Below, piece after piece: positions 1 to 11,585 of a stretch of 60,000 bases of DNA. The notes below the pieces were generated by a model, which was given only the letters and a program-made list of their open reading frames with translations, was not told where the DNA came from and did no database searches. Every line of letters begins with the position of its first letter. Position 1 is the stretch's first letter. The stretch comes from Takakia lepidozioides (lineage: Eukaryota; Streptophyta; Takakiopsida; Takakiales; Takakiaceae), in the NCBI GenBank assembly GCA_030704615.1, contig CM060734.1, positions 51,168,042 through 51,228,041 on the forward strand. The letters are read 5' to 3'. Both the position numbers and the translations under genes were made by a program.

Positions 1-517
1 TCACCGTGGCTGAAGCATACTCCACCAGAGACCTCCACCAAACCTGCCTCCCAGAGATCTTGAGTCCTCATCTGAATCAAAGACCTCTCAATGTCACTGT
101 ATCTATAGGGTCTCTGAAACATTAGTGTGTCCGTGGCCAACTCAATACGAATCTCCTGACCCTTCAGTGCTCCCAAATCCTTCAAACTGAAGGCAAAGCA
201 ATTTCTGCCCTCAGGAACCGCCGTATACGTCTCTCCTCCAGTGACAATGGGTCCAATGTCAGGCTCCCAATTGTCCTCCGTAACTGCAACCTTAAGTCCA
301 GCAGACTTAGAGGTAGAGGACGCGTCCCGTGGTTGCTATGCCGCAACCTCTTGAGCAGTACTCCATGCCTGCTCAGTCAATGACAATGCCTCATCCTGCC
401 CCATCATCTCATCCTTGAGGACCTCCTCAACTCGAAAAGAATCCCTAACCTCATCCATAACAGCCGTCTTGGCTGCCAACTCCCTCTGAACCTCAAGCAC
501 CTCCCATGTGTGTCATC
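1..517 (-). pseudogene. DNMT-RT linker and start of the RT region of copy A
   Basis: This block matches copy B 46455-46975. It is read through by one frame, except for a TAG at 338-336 that copy B shares at 46626. The codons after the stop are CAA CCA in both copies, although nearby bases differ. Beyond it lies the conserved stretch before RT (ATDT-like motif, about 130), which runs off the window edge. The strand and order match the rest of copy A. Confidence 0.7.
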
Positions 518-1662
518 CACAGTGAGGTGTGCTGGCCGTTGCACCCCATCAAATGCACGCTTGAGCAGTGTGGGTGGCATCAAGTTAGTCCACCATAACC
601 GTGGACGATGAGCCCGTGACCCCACTGTAGCTGCATCCAGCAACACTGCTGACCCAAGCCACGGCCGGACTTGATGCACACTGGCCATCACCCTGGCCCG
701 AGAATCGCCCATCAATGGCATATTCTCCAAGATGTATGCGGAAGATACAACTTGATGAAGCTGTAAGTGGCGCAAAATCCGCATCATTTCCCAAAACAGA
801 CCCGACCTCAAGTCTCACAATCCATTGCCATGCCCGGCTGATGAATGCCCTAGGCAGGGCCAACCTGCCACTACCAAATCAATGGAGCCAACCCGCTCCA
901 AATCTTGCGCCCCCAGCAACGAAATGTCTGTTGGCAAGGCCTATTGATATCCACGAACCGCAAACACCGACAACAACTCAGGGTACTGCTGCACCAACTG
1001 AGCAACATGACGGAGTGAGACGCGTCGTGCAGTCTCATCCCTCTCCACATACAAGTAACGCCATGCCCGTACACCTGCCTATATCACAACAGCCAATCCG
1101 GTGTTGATCCCGCCAAACAAGTCCAGAAGACAAATACCTTCATCCGGACACTGCCACACGATCGGTGTGGTGTCCAATGGTGACAGCTGAGGTGGTCCTG
1201 GTGCAATCCCCGCACTGTCCTCCTTTCCTGACGGTACAAAAGCCTCTACCCAGACTTGTTGTACACGACAATCAGCAACCCGTTGCAAATCCTTGCTCGA
1301 GCCCCACAATGGAGTGTGAGCAACCATGGCAGACAACTCCGCCATACCATACATGTCATCCTGCTCTCCCGGAGGTGACACATCCTCTGAATGAGTGTTG
1401 CCCTCAAGCAACTCTCCAGGCCAACTCACTGCAGCTGTGAATGCTGCCAATGTCGGCATCTTGCCTCGTTGGGCAACCGCAACTCCTCCTATGAACGTTA
1501 CAGGGAGCTGCGCACGCCGGCCCTCCCCTGACTGCCATCCAGGCCTATAGGAAGCTGACTCCTCCCAAAAATCCAGGGTGAAGCCCATGGGGTATAACAC
1601 TGCCCCACCAACAAGGACATCGTACGAGACCGCGTCTGTCACAATGGCCTTGGCTCTCATCA
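518..1662 (-). pseudogene. Cytosine-5 DNA methyltransferase domain of copy A (broken)
   Basis: The minus strand carries the SAM-binding motif I (LLDLFGGINTG, about 1135-1100), then a frame change. The catalytic loop is near 870-845 and the ENMP/ENV-like motif VI near 730. Motif VIII (GSRAHRPRLWW) lies near 630-600. Compared with copy B the frame changes between motifs I and IV, and the glutamine after the catalytic Pro-Cys reads as leucine (CAA to CTA). The target-recognition part and motifs IX-X are lost in the roughly 440-bp deletion that joins the domain to the linker. This copy cannot make an active enzyme. Confidence 0.82.
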
Positions 1663-2670
1663 CTAAGCCATCTGTAGTCTGATAGCCAACTCACGCCGTG
1701 TCATGCATCGAGTCTGCTCTGATCCTCCCAGAGATGTCTGTATCTGGAAAGGGCACGGCTCCATATCCACTTCCGTGAGGTCCAAGCCTGCAATAGCAGC
1801 TTTGCCCAGCATCAATGGCTGAGCTCCCGAGTCCAACAAGACTCGCAGTGGCTGGTACCTCTTGTGTGCCGGTCCACTCAAACAAAAAATGTCATCCTGG
1901 TTGTCTAACATGACAACTCTAGGTGTCACCATGGCGCGCTCAATGGCTGGCCTAGCTAGCAGCTCCATCAACCTGGCAGCTGCAGCTTGCCATGGCGCCG
2001 CCGTGGCATTCTTGACCCTCACATCCGAGGATCGCTCCGGTACTACACCTCCCACTATCTCCGCAGAAAATGAAGTAACCTCCCCACTCATACAGAGTGT
2101 CGCTGCCAGCCTGAACACCTCAGTTGGTCTTACCCCCGGCATCACAATCATGGTAGCCGAGAACAATGGAGCCTAGCACACAGATGTGGCCGCCCCCATC
2201 AGCACACTAGCTGCCGTAGCCTTGGCAACACTAGGTAGTGGTGCTGCCCGTGTAGCTCTCCCCAATGGCATAGTAACCTCCGCCTCGGTAACAGTCGGGC
2301 GAGAACTAGGTGCCATGGACGGCGTCGACACTGTCTCCACCAATGTGAATGACTGAGGAAGCCTGGCCTGACGGCTTGTCTCCCCACGCTGTGGATCCAA
2401 CTCCACCTCTGCACCCCGTGGCTCAGGAACTCGTGCTGCTCCTCGAGTCACTGCCGTAGCTGACTCCACTTGCACTATGTCTCCTCCCTCAGGAGCAGGA
2501 GGTGGACCATCCGGCCTTGGAGCCGGTACCACCTGAGCTGTGGCCATGGCAGCGAGCCTCTGCTCTAGCTGCTGAAGCCGGTTGGCCATGCCTTGGTCAC
2601 CACCCTGACCTCCGCGTCCTTGGTCATGTTGAGCTTGCCCTTGGCCTGCACCTCGGTGTGGATTCCCCAT
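1663..2670 (-). pseudogene. Gag C-terminus and aspartic protease of copy A
   Basis: Two in-phase blocks, 2670-2173 and 2166-1663, are separated by one TAG; copy B has CAG at the same site, so this is a C-to-T change. The first block is the Gly/Gln-rich Gag tail followed by an Ala/Pro/Thr-rich linker. The second holds the retropepsin motif LLDSGAQPLMLG near 1850-1810 (catalytic Asp in DSG), followed by the fold's usual hydrophobic stretches. In Ty3/gypsy elements this enzyme matures the polyprotein in the virus-like particle. Homology to copy B runs throughout, so the assignment is firm, but the product is interrupted and the methyltransferase downstream is broken. Confidence 0.8.
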
Positions 2671-2937
2671 GGCGTGGGGTGCACTTGGCTTGACTTAATA
2701 TATGAATTATGTTTTCATGTTCAAGTGTGTGAGTTTGAGAGAGCTTATATGCTTGTATCCTTCCTTTCCTTATCACTCGAGAAAGATGAGCCCGCCGCAA
2801 TCTGCCGTGAAGATAACAACGTTAGGTGCCCAAACATGTTTTGGCCCCTGGATTGACACGTGGGTCAATCCCAAATGTCAATATATAAAAGCTAGCTATT
2901 TCCTAGCTAACTTCACACTAGTGATAAAATAACTTGA
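2660..2937 (-). repeat. Rearranged 5' LTR fragment of copy A
   Basis: Positions 2937 down to about 2780 match the first 160 bp of the copy B LTRs (41309 and 50203), beginning TGTCAAGTTATTTTA on the minus strand. The next part (about 2661-2790) matches the LTR middle (GTGTGGATTCCCC, then GGCGTGGGGTGCACTTGG), but in the opposite orientation to copy B. The turning point is a copy of CTCGAGAAAGATGAG near 2777. Copy B carries that word twice, inverted, at about 41458 and 41626. After 2661 the sequence passes straight into gag. Confidence 0.75.
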
Positions 2938-4290
2938 CAAAGATCAAAAACTAACTCGGAATGCACCAAGTCTATCAAGGAAACAGGTTCATCCCGCACT
3001 TTAGTATTAGAGCCTTGGGGAAGAAGAAGAGCACGTCGCCCACGTAAAATCTGATAGATCAAGTATGGACCGTCGATCTTGAGCTTAGATTTGCATGCAT
3101 GCTTGCCATGTTGTAACCGAACGCACACGATCTGTCCCACCTGAAACATGTTAGAATACTTGACACGTTTGTTAAAATTATGGGTCTGGGTTAGTTGAGC
3201 CTTACCAATGTTCGTCTTGGCATCATGGATAGACACCGCATGTCGAGCATGAAGATCCTCAACAAAGGTCTCAAGATCAACCGGATCAGCAACAGTAGAG
3301 ATAAGAGGGGTAGAATGCAAAAGAGAAACACACTTGCGACCATACAGCAACTCAAAAAGAGTCTTCTTGGTGCTAGCATGCACGGCGGTGCGATAAGCAA
3401 AGAGAATAGGGGAAAGAAAGGTATCCCACTCCCTGGTAAGTGCGCCATTCTTCTCCAACATTTGGCAAAGAGTTTGGTTGAAGCGTTCTGTAAGGCCATT
3501 GGTCTGGGGATGGTATGGGGCGGTGGTGGAATGCTTGACACCGAAGTTGAAGCAAATAACCGTGAGGAGCTGGTTACAAAACTCCTTGCCCTGATCCGTT
3601 AGTATCTCCCGAGGACACCCATGCCGCATAAGGATCTCATTGAAGAAGAACTGAGTTACATCATCACTAGCCTTGGAACGCAAAGGCCGGACTTCTACCC
3701 ACTTAGTTAAGTAGTCGGTAGCAACACAAAGGTAGCTTCGACCCTTTGATGTAAGTACGAGGGGTCCTACCAAGTCAATGCCAACACGAGCAAAAGCATG
3801 GGTGACAGACAAAGGCTGCAGCTCATACAAGATCCGGGCCCTCAGGAGAGCAATGTTAGCACGACAATCTTCACACTTAGAGATGAACTCGGTGACGTCG
3901 CGGTGAATGCCCAGCCAATAGTATACCTCTTGGATGCGGGCCACAGTTTTCTTGATACCAATGTGACCTGCATACAAAGAACAATGGAAACGCTCCAATA
4001 AAGCATTTAGTTGGCTCCGTGGTGGCACCTCCAAGTAGCATGGCACTCCCCCTCTAGTGAGCTCCTTGAAAAGTTTATCACCCATAAAATGGTGAGTAGA
4101 CACATGATAGAGAATTTGCTTACGCAATGATTCGGAAATGTCAGCTGACGAATGCCCTGATTGGCATCACTGGAGTAGCGCAACATGTAGCTGATCATCC
4201 ATGACTGCACTGCACATAAGAGATAGACAATGGGTTTTAGAGAAGGTGGTCTGGAGTGCATGCACCTATGATCGCCAGCCAGGGATGTCT
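2938..4290 (-). pseudogene. Integrase of the second Ty3/gypsy element
   Basis: A frame of about 395 residues opens near 4127, with homologous sequence in other frames up to about 4290. It has the HHCC zinc region (FHCSLYAGH ... CEDC) and the catalytic core: VGIDLVGPL for the first Asp, LTDQGKEF for the second, and QTNGLTERFNQ with the Glu. A GPY-like C-terminal patch (KIDGPYLIYQI) follows. The enzyme inserts the cDNA into chromosomes. The core is open, but the frame ends by running into the LTR of copy A, so its natural C-terminus is lost. No chromodomain is visible before that break. Confidence 0.85.
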
Positions 4291-4299
4291 TCACCTCAT

Positions 4300-5347
4300 T
4301 TGTTACTACTCATGGACAGCCAAATCAGGCCTTGAGGATATGGCGCAAATCGATCCAAATTTAGGATATCGAGTCCAGTATAAAACCATAGACACATTAT
4401 ATCATTGAAAAACCCTTGAAGTTCTTGTCATGCCCATATAAATTGTTTTGTGATTTGACAAGTTTAAGGGGTCTTAAAGGAGTTTTGAATGACACAAGGT
4501 TCAAATGTCCCAAAATATTGTAGTCCTTTAGGACTCATTTTCACACCCATAACATGTGAAGGTCATATCAGGGATTTTTATGTGCTTATGTAAGGTATGG
4601 AAGAATGCAAAAATGACAGTAGACATGCAAAACTAGCAAAACCCATTATCATAGAAATTTTGTACTACGCGGTATGCATAACTTAGGGGCACCAAAATTT
4701 GGTACTACCAAATTTGAACATAGTTCTTTCATCAAAAGTGTTTAGCTACTGAAAATGAAGAAGGCCATGTCCTTGAAATGGCTACAAGGTCCTCCAATTT
4801 TGAATTTGAGGTCAAAATGAGTTCTTACAAATAGTGTATCATTCATTGCAAATTGTTTTAAAATTAAAAAGATATCAAATAAACTCCTAAAAATTATACG
4901 AGCATCTACAGCACTGAAATAGGCATCAAACACACCAAACCAGGCTTGGATGCGATGAGGAGAAAGCAAATGGTAGCAAACGGAAGTCGAGTTAGTATCG
5001 TAAACTCAAAATTAGCGGTGTACGAGCAAAATTGAAGGTGTACAAGAGGGTGTACGAGCATCCGATGGATGGGGTCGAGGTGCCCACTATCATTTCTAAA
5101 TTTCATCACGTTTTCATCGCAATATGTCATGTCCACGCGCCGCGGTGTAACGCATCAGCAGTAAAAAATTAGTCATTTTCAGGAGTGTCAATGGTATACA
5201 TTAGCATGCTTTCACCCAGCAGCCAAATTACAACAAACTCGTGGGCCTAGGAAAGAGAAGGACTGAAACACAACAAGGAACTTCTACCCAACCAGCCGAA
5301 TTCTCGCGAAGCGATAGATCCACCACACATACTAATACACGAATAAA
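4300..5347. other. Non-coding filler between RNase H and integrase
   Basis: About 1 kb of AT-rich sequence with no domain on either strand. The RNase H-to-integrase linker of related elements is much shorter, so a secondary insertion is likely, but I found no terminal repeats or target duplication to define it. Confidence 0.4.
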
Positions 5348-5935
5348 TCAACCAGACTCATCTAATAGGCTAGACCAGCCCCAAACAGCTGATATGCCAT
5401 GTGAATCTAGGGCCAAGGGTTGCTGATCTGCACAAAGAAGATTGAGAAGAGGGGCAGGATCAGGAGGAGGGGAATCATCAGCAGCAACAAGGTCATCCAA
5501 GGTGAGCGTAGGCCTGTTGACAGGAGGATCAACCCGTGTGAGTGCATCAGCATTCGTGTTTTCCTTGCCCTTCTTGTAGACTATATCCATGTCAAATTCA
5601 TGCAGATACATAGCCCATCCAGCAAGTCTGCCATGAAGTTCCCTTGGCTTAACAAGAACCTTTAGTGGAAGATAATCAGTCTCTACCACAAACCGGCTGC
5701 CATGTAAATATTGCCTGAAATGCTTCACACCAAAGACCAGGGCTAGACCCTCCTTATCATATATGGAATAATTCCTTTCACGATGATCTAGACGACGAGA
5801 CGCATAAGCTATTACATGCTCCTTGCCTTCTACAACTTGACATAAGATTGCAGAGATGGCAACATCTGATGCATCAGTCTGAAGCAAGAAATGTAACTCA
5901 AAGTTGGGAAACATCAGGATGGAAGCTGAACACAA
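5348..5935 (-). pseudogene. RNase H domain of the second Ty3/gypsy element
   Basis: A frame of about 195 residues holds the RNase H (RT_RNaseH) signature: LQTDASDVAISAIL with the first catalytic Asp, then VIAYASRRLDHRERNYS, the ETDYLPLKVL motif, and the closing YKKGKENTNADALTRV. RNase H removes the RNA template during reverse transcription. The domain reads through intact, but RT directly upstream is frameshifted and the domain is fused to a proline-rich tail, so it is part of a dead polyprotein. Confidence 0.85.
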
Positions 5936-5965
5936 AGCCTTGAGAAGGGTGTCAAAAGCAGCCTG

Positions 5966-6881
5966 CTAGGAGAAGGTCCACTCAAACCTGGCATCTTTGC
6001 ACAATACCTTGGTTAGAAAGTGAGCAAGCTTGACAAAGTTATTTACGAAACGCATATAATAAGAAGCCAGACCAAGGAAGGATTTGATACAATGTTTATC
6101 CCTGGGGATAGGAAAGCCCCAAACAGACTCAAGCTTGGCAGGATCAGGAAGCAAACCATATTTGGACAGAACATGACCAAGAGCTCAGGCATGAATAGCT
6201 CACACTTCTTGGGCTTTACTTTGAGACCTGCAGTACACAATTTGCTGAAAACACGATGCAGATCAGCTAAGTGAGCATCAAAACTGGCTGAGTAAACATT
6301 GATATCATCGACATAAATTAAAGCACACTCCCAGCGAAGATTACCCAAGACAATGTCCATGAGGTGTTGGAAAGTAGAGATGACATTGCACAAACCAAAA
6401 GGCATGATCTCATATTGGTATTTGCACATGCGACACAGAAGGAGGTCTTTTCCTTGGCAACTTCAGTAAGAGGAACTTGCCAAAAGCCAGACGCAAGATC
6501 AAGAGAGAAAAAAATTGTGGCACCATGCAATTGATCCAAGATCTCATTAACCCTGGGTAGTGGGTATGCATCATTTTTGGTGATGTCATTCAGCTTTCTG
6601 AAGTCAACACAGAAACGGGTGGTGTCATCTTTCTTACCAACCAGGACAATCGGACTGGCCCAAGGAGAAATTGAAGGCTTAATCACGCCAGTATCAAGCA
6701 TTTTCTGGACTTCTTCTTGGATTACAGCACGTTCCTTGACACTCTCACGGTAAGCAAATTGTTTAATAGGAGCCCCTTCAGTGACAATGTCATGTTGGAG
6801 AATAGGAGTGTGCCCTAAATCAGTGGATCCCAAACTGAAAACATCTAGATTCTTTGCAATAAGCATTTCCACTTTCCTCAT
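5966..6881 (-). pseudogene. Reverse transcriptase of the second Ty3/gypsy element
   Basis: RT is split over three frames: 6881-6318 (fingers: CVDFRKLNDITKNDAYPLP, FSLDLASGFWQVPL), 6429-6043 (palm: MPFGLCN, the catalytic LIYVDDINVYS, then LKVKPKKCELF) and 6154-5966 (thumb: SFLGLASYYMRF). The YVDD active-site motif is intact, but the frames are broken by indels near 6430 and 6160. The domain order and motifs are those of Ty3/gypsy RT, which copies the element RNA into cDNA. Confidence 0.85.
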
Positions 6882-7174
6882 TTGTCATGAGGAGAGAGTT
6901 GTGCCCAACTTGATTTCAGATAAGACTTTGGTGAGGGTGTCTTACCTTCTGGGCTGAGATCAGGGACAGGTGGTGGTGCAACTACAGCAAAAGCAGCAAC
7001 CTCATCTAAGGAGCCATGTTGGATGCTAATGGCCTCAAGTCCAAAGCCAGCTTGCATCTCTTGTATTTCAGCAATGGGTAGAGCAGTGATGCGAGCCAGA
7101 ACCTGCCCCCTTTTAATAGTCATAGGGAAGCGCTCAGGATTAGCAATCAGGATCTTGACTTCTTGCCTATATCA
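6878..7174 (-). pseudogene. Protease-RT linker of the second Ty3/gypsy element
   Basis: A short open stretch of about 80 residues (MTIKRGQVLARITALP...) lies directly upstream of RT and ends at the CACTA insertion. It has no catalytic motif. Its place between protease and RT and its continuation across the inserted element mark it as polyprotein linker. Confidence 0.5.
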
Positions 7175-7177
7175 TCT

Positions 7178-7362
7178 CACTACAGGAAAAGATGGGGGTT
7201 TTCGACGCCGCAGCGTCGTAAAACAGCCCTTTTCGGCGGGGAAAAAAAACCAAATTTGCGATGTCCAGGCGTCGCCAAAAAAACATCGCAAATTTGCGAC
7301 CAATGGGGGTCGCAAATATGCGAAACCGCGATTTGCGACGCCCGGGCGTCGGAAAAACGTTA

Positions 7363-7408
<46 letters not shown>

Positions 7409-8406
7409 ATTCTGCAATGCAGAATTAGCACCGTCCGAGGGTCGCAAAGTGCGACGCCCGAACGTCACAATTTAAGGGGATACATTTGAATTTAGGCGGG
7501 AAAAATTAAATTTCAAAAATTTATTGACCATTGATTCCGGCGTTCACCATTGACTCCGGTTTTGTCTAATGGCGATATGTTCATTGTTCTACATATATCA
7601 TGCAACACATACTTGAACCTAAGACCTCCACGTTATAACATTTCTAAGGCACTACAAACTAACCAACACACCTACGCTACATCTATGTATCACAAAAGCA
7701 ATATAAATATAAATATATATATATACATATAAAGAATTCCTTCAAGTTCCTTCTAAGGGGGTCTCTCTTGTGACGCCGGGGAGTTGCAACCTCCACAGCC
7801 TTAGTGCCCAGCCCCAGCCCCAGCCCCAGCTCCAACTCCAACATCGTCGCCGTTGTTGTACCCCGCCACTGCTAGGCGCCCCAAGCGACGTCCTTGTGTG
7901 GACCTAAGTTAACCACAACACCATTGCGACCCCCTGTGGCGACGCCGTTGCGACCCCCTGACGTCGCAACGTTGGGTGTCCCAACACGGGGCACCCCCAG
8001 CGACGCTTTTGTGAAGTAGAGGGCCGCAAAGCCCAAAAAAAAAAAAAAAAAAAACTCCACTGTGGTGATGCTTTTGTGACGCCCTGGCGTCGCAGAGGCG
8101 TCAGGGTGCCCTTAGTGACGCTTTTGTGACGCCGAGGCGTCACAACGTCTAAAATATATATATATATATATATTGGATTTTCGACGCCGGGGCGTCGCAA
8201 GAAAAAAAATCCGTCGCAGCGAGGGCCCTCTTTCCCCCTTCATGCCACCTTACGACGGCTGGGTGTCGTAATGATGTCGCAGCGGGGGATTGCGACGTCG
8301 AGACGTCGCAAAAAAAACGCCGCGGGCTCGGCGTCGCAGGCTCAGCGCCGCACGGGGCGTGGGGGCGCGGCTGGCGTCACAACCCCCCACCCCATTTGTT
8401 GTAGTG
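7178..8406. mobile_element. Non-autonomous CACTA (En/Spm-type) transposon, 1229 bp
   Basis: The left end is CACTACAGGAAAAG and the right end is the inverse of CACTACAACAAATGG. Both are flanked by the 3-bp duplication TCT (7175-7177 and 8407-8409), as expected for CACTA elements. There is no transposase. The interior carries many short inverted words built on CGACGCC/GGCGTCG, such as those near 7205, 7335, 8080, 8130 and 8180. These resemble subterminal transposase-binding repeats. Simple tracts include A44 at 7363-7406, A-rich 8035-8054 and a TA run at 8153-8173. The element interrupts the pol region of the second Ty3/gypsy element, so it is younger than that insertion. Confidence 0.85.
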
Positions 8407-8409
8407 TCT

Positions 8410-8880
8410 ATCTAGAACACCAGTGGCCACCAGACAATGTTTAAGGGCAGTCAATCTTCTCCATCCTTCAACTTTTAGGAAATGAGCAGCTGGACACAAG
8501 AAGGCCAGACCAAACTTGACCACCTTCTGGGTCAAGGCAGGGATGGTGATGTTGAGAGGTGCACGAATTAAAAGTAGAATTCCTTGGAATAACTATGGGC
8601 ACCCATGTCCTATCCCTAACACCACGAACATGCCACTGATATAAGAGTTGAAGATCAGGCTGAAACTTGTAGAAATCATTCCAATTGAGGTTGGAGTGAA
8701 AGTTCTGCTATACCTCCTTTATCAGGGCCTGGACTCTAGACAAATTGGCTGTAGCAGACCCAGCCTTGATCTTCACTGCTTTCAAGGGAACCACTACTTC
8801 ATGCCCTTCTCCATTGTTAAAGCGAAGGGAGTAGTCTGCTAAGCTGATGGTGACATTTGCTCCAGTCATCCAGTCAAGGC
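8410..8880 (-). other. Protease-RT spacer of the second Ty3/gypsy element
   Basis: This resumes the interrupted retroelement to the right of the CACTA insertion. It carries only short open pieces on the minus strand, with no recognisable motif. Confidence 0.4.
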
Positions 8881-9129
8881 CTAGAAGGAATTGATCTCCA
8901 ATGGTACTATGCAGGTCACCACAACCTTCTTTTTATGAATTCTGATGGGAACAGTGACTAGTCCTAAGGCCTCATACCTGGATCCATCTGCAATAAGTAC
9001 CTCAATACCTATGGCAGGGCATAATTTAAGACCAAGAACTCTCACAACACTTAAAGGTATAGCAGATATAGTGCATCCAGTATCAACCACATAGGGAAAG
9101 CTGAGCTTGTGGATATGGCACTGGGCCAT
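8881..9129 (-). pseudogene. Aspartic protease of the second Ty3/gypsy element
   Basis: An 82-residue open piece has the retropepsin active-site motif VVDTGCTISAIP, then VLIADGSRYEALG and a hydrophobic beta-rich stretch. Retropepsins act as dimers and process the Gag-Pol polyprotein. The piece lies between the Gag zinc knuckle (9360) and RT on the same strand. Stops at both ends show that the polyprotein frame is broken. Confidence 0.75.
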
Positions 9130-9265
9130 GAGGGGACTGATCTGCTGGCCAGCAGTCTATCGACTGAGAGGACAATGCAAAGCTTTAAAGTTAGTAGATA
9201 AAACAGCTTGAATCGGAACAGAAGAAGTAGGGTTGGTAGATGATGGACCTTCCCAAAAGATCTCT

Positions 9266-10928
9266 CTAGTTTAAAGGAAAGGAAGAGCCATTAGCTGTCT
9301 TCTTGTTCTTGATCAGCTCTGGTAGCCCTACTCTGTCTGGACAATGCCTCGTCCAGTGTTCAAAGGACCCACAAATGTAACATGCAGCACGATTACCCTC
9401 ATAGGCTTGTCCAGTCTGGGTTCGACCTCTATTGTTACCCCCCTGTTGTTCCTTGGCCATGTCGAGGCTGCCACCTCTGTTGATGAGCCTGCATGACAAC
9501 AAACTGAGTGGCCACAGACTCACTAAGACTTCCCACAGTATTAGCCAATCCCCGAAGAATAAAATCATCAGCTTTGTATATCATAGCAGGAGGAACATAA
9601 GGTGAGGATGTTGCAGACATGCCAAGCTCTGAGCCCACTGGAGCTTGAAACTTGGCATGATGTTGCATTGATTTGCTGTCAGCTAAGTCTGCCATTTTAA
9701 GATTAATTTCTGCCAACATAGTCTTGTCATTGACAAAATGACGTCGTTGAGCCCAATTCTGAATAGTGGAAGGCAACCCAACCCAAGAAGAAAATACCTT
9801 TTAACCATACGATCCCTCTCTGCGAGGTCTATGATATTTTCAACAGCAGCAAATTTAAGATCCATGTAATACTTCCACAAGGATTCCCCAGGTTGGTAAG
9901 TCATGGCCGAAAGCTTGGTAAAGCAATCCAGAGGCCTCTCAGGAGGTTTGAACAAGGTCTTTGCCCATCCCACCAGAGTTGCCCAGTTGAGGCTGGGATC
10001 ATCCATGACGGATGCATGCAGTAAGTCACGAGCTGGTCCCTTCATGCTCATCCTAAAGAGTCGTCATCTTGAAATTCTCAGGCACTCCATTGACACCAGC
10101 AATGACCTCAAACATCTGAAGATATCTATCAAAGTCTGCTCCCATGATATATTCTAGGTAAGGTTGAGTGGTCAGCTGGGGGATCTGATGACAAGGCAGG
10201 CTATGGTTGATGTAAACAAGGAGGACAGACCCATGAGCAGGGCAACATGAAACTATGGGAGCAGTACTACCATGCACATATCCAACATTAGATGCAGAAT
10301 TATAACTCATATTATTATTGTTGGCTGATCCTGTAGCAGTTGAAGCTAATAGATGTGCCCATGGGGAGAGCAGGTGTTTCCACATTTGGCTGAGCAGCAG
10401 GGTTAGTAGACTGCAAGTGGGTTTGTGGCATTCCACTCATGGGAAGAGTGGATGTCACTCCCACCGGTTGTATTGACACAGATCTTATACTGCTAAGAGG
10501 GATATTGCTAGCATGCATACCCATGGACCTGCTAGGGACAAGGTGTGGTGGCACCTTAGCCTGTGGAGCAGGGAGAGCCCCACTGATTAGCCAGCGATGG
10601 CAGGAGTCGGAGCAGCAGACACACTAGAGGACCCTTGCATCATGACACCCCCACCTTGAACAATATCATGCACCGTCAACAGAGGAAAACTGTCCACATG
10701 CATACCCGAATTTACAGGCAACAAATTCCCTCCCCCGAGAGTGGGACTAGGGAAATTCACAACAGGCAGCACACTAGGACTCAAGTTAGCAACCTGGGCA
10801 GTTGCAGGGTTGAGTGGACCAAAAACAGCAGATCCTGCTCCATGAAAGTCCATGACCCAAAAAACAAAGTTGAGGATACTATCCCAAATTTTATTTTTTC
10901 TAGTGATAGATAATGGTATACTGAACAT
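9266..10928 (-). pseudogene. Gag of the second Ty3/gypsy element
   Basis: Gag homology is spread over overlapping frames: 10928-10587 and 10554-10053 (Pro/Thr/Asn-rich N-terminus), 10051-9683 (retrotransposon gag core: ARDLLHASVMDDPSLNW, LAERDRMVKRYFLLGL), 9776-9435, and 9568-9266. The last holds one CCHC zinc knuckle (CYICGSFEHWTRHC), which binds RNA during packaging. A start near 10851 (MDFHGAGSAVFG) is plausible. At least three frame changes make it a pseudogene. Confidence 0.75.
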
Positions 10929-10930
10929 AT

Positions 10931-11087
10931 TTAGTAAAGAGTCCTACCCCAAATATTAAATAGATAATTCATTAAATATTTTAATATATTATTTAGAGAA
11001 ATTATGAAAAACTAAAAATTAGAGTTTACAAAAACAAAATCAATATGACACCTAGCCATTGAAGATTATAGGTTTTTATACTTCTAG

Positions 11088-11134
<47 letters not shown>

Positions 11135-11585
11135 ACACCCAAAATCCAAAAAACAAGATGAGCTATGGACTTTTCAAAAAACGCCTTTTGTTTTTACATA
11201 TATTAGTCCATATGAGTCAAATGACAAATGATTTTGCCACTTCAAATCCATACCTATGATGTGGACCAAAATGGCCACCTTATGTCCAAATTTCAATGGA
11301 ATTCACCAATGGCACATATGAGAACTTGAGTCCATTGTAATTCCATTCATTGCGGTAACAGTCCACAATGACGGTGTTCAAAAGTCCATAGCGGAGTCAT
11401 TTCTTATCGGATTTATGACTGGAGAGTTGCTATGGGTGCGTATTGAAGCTAGGAATCCAATGACATATATATTTTCTGGTTTTAATGAATTAATTCAATT
11501 TCAATTGAGGACACCATCAATTGCAGTCATCTAAAACTGTGCTGGTAACGTCCATTTTGGTCCAGTCAACCCTGAATTCACCCAC
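10931..11585. other. AT-rich spacer with a poly(A) tract
   Basis: No gene is seen. A 45-bp A tract lies at 11088-11132. No terminal repeats tie the stretch to either neighbour; it may include the damaged 5' end of the second Ty3/gypsy element. Confidence 0.4.

Larger units (their letters stand above)
1..2937 (-). mobile_element. DNMT-carrying Ty3/gypsy retrotransposon, copy A (5' part, decayed)
   Basis: Reading down the minus strand from 2937: the start of an LTR (TGTCAAG...), the Gag C-terminus, an aspartic protease, a cytosine-5 DNA methyltransferase, a linker, and the start of the RT region, which runs off the left edge. Each part aligns by eye with copy B at 41309-46980 on the plus strand. 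Relative to B it lacks the rest of the LTR, the leader and most of gag (join near 2660) and about 440 bp between the methyltransferase and the linker (join near 517). It sits directly against the integrase end of another Ty3/gypsy element, which suggests it inserted there. The far end is outside the window, so no target duplication can be checked. Confidence 0.85.
2938..10930 (-). mobile_element. Second Ty3/gypsy element (decayed)
   Basis: The minus-strand order is Gag (10928-9266, one CCHC knuckle), protease (9129-8881), RT (6881-5966), RNase H (5935-5348) and integrase (about 4290-2938): the Ty3/gypsy order with integrase last. All domains carry stops or frameshifts. A CACTA element (7178-8406) splits it between protease and RT, and a stretch of about 1 kb without homology (4300-5347) separates RNase H from integrase. 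No convincing LTR is seen upstream of 10930, and the 3' end is cut by copy A of the DNMT element at 2937. It differs in sequence from the other two Ty3/gypsy elements in the window. Confidence 0.85.

Noticed and set aside
2913-2937. Integrase C-terminus extending to 2913
   Set aside because: The last eight codons are read from the LTR of the neighbouring element; the natural end is lost.
7023-7489. Plus-strand frames encoding polylysine across the A44 tract
   Set aside because: They come from reading a homopolymer inside a CACTA element, with no domain on either side.
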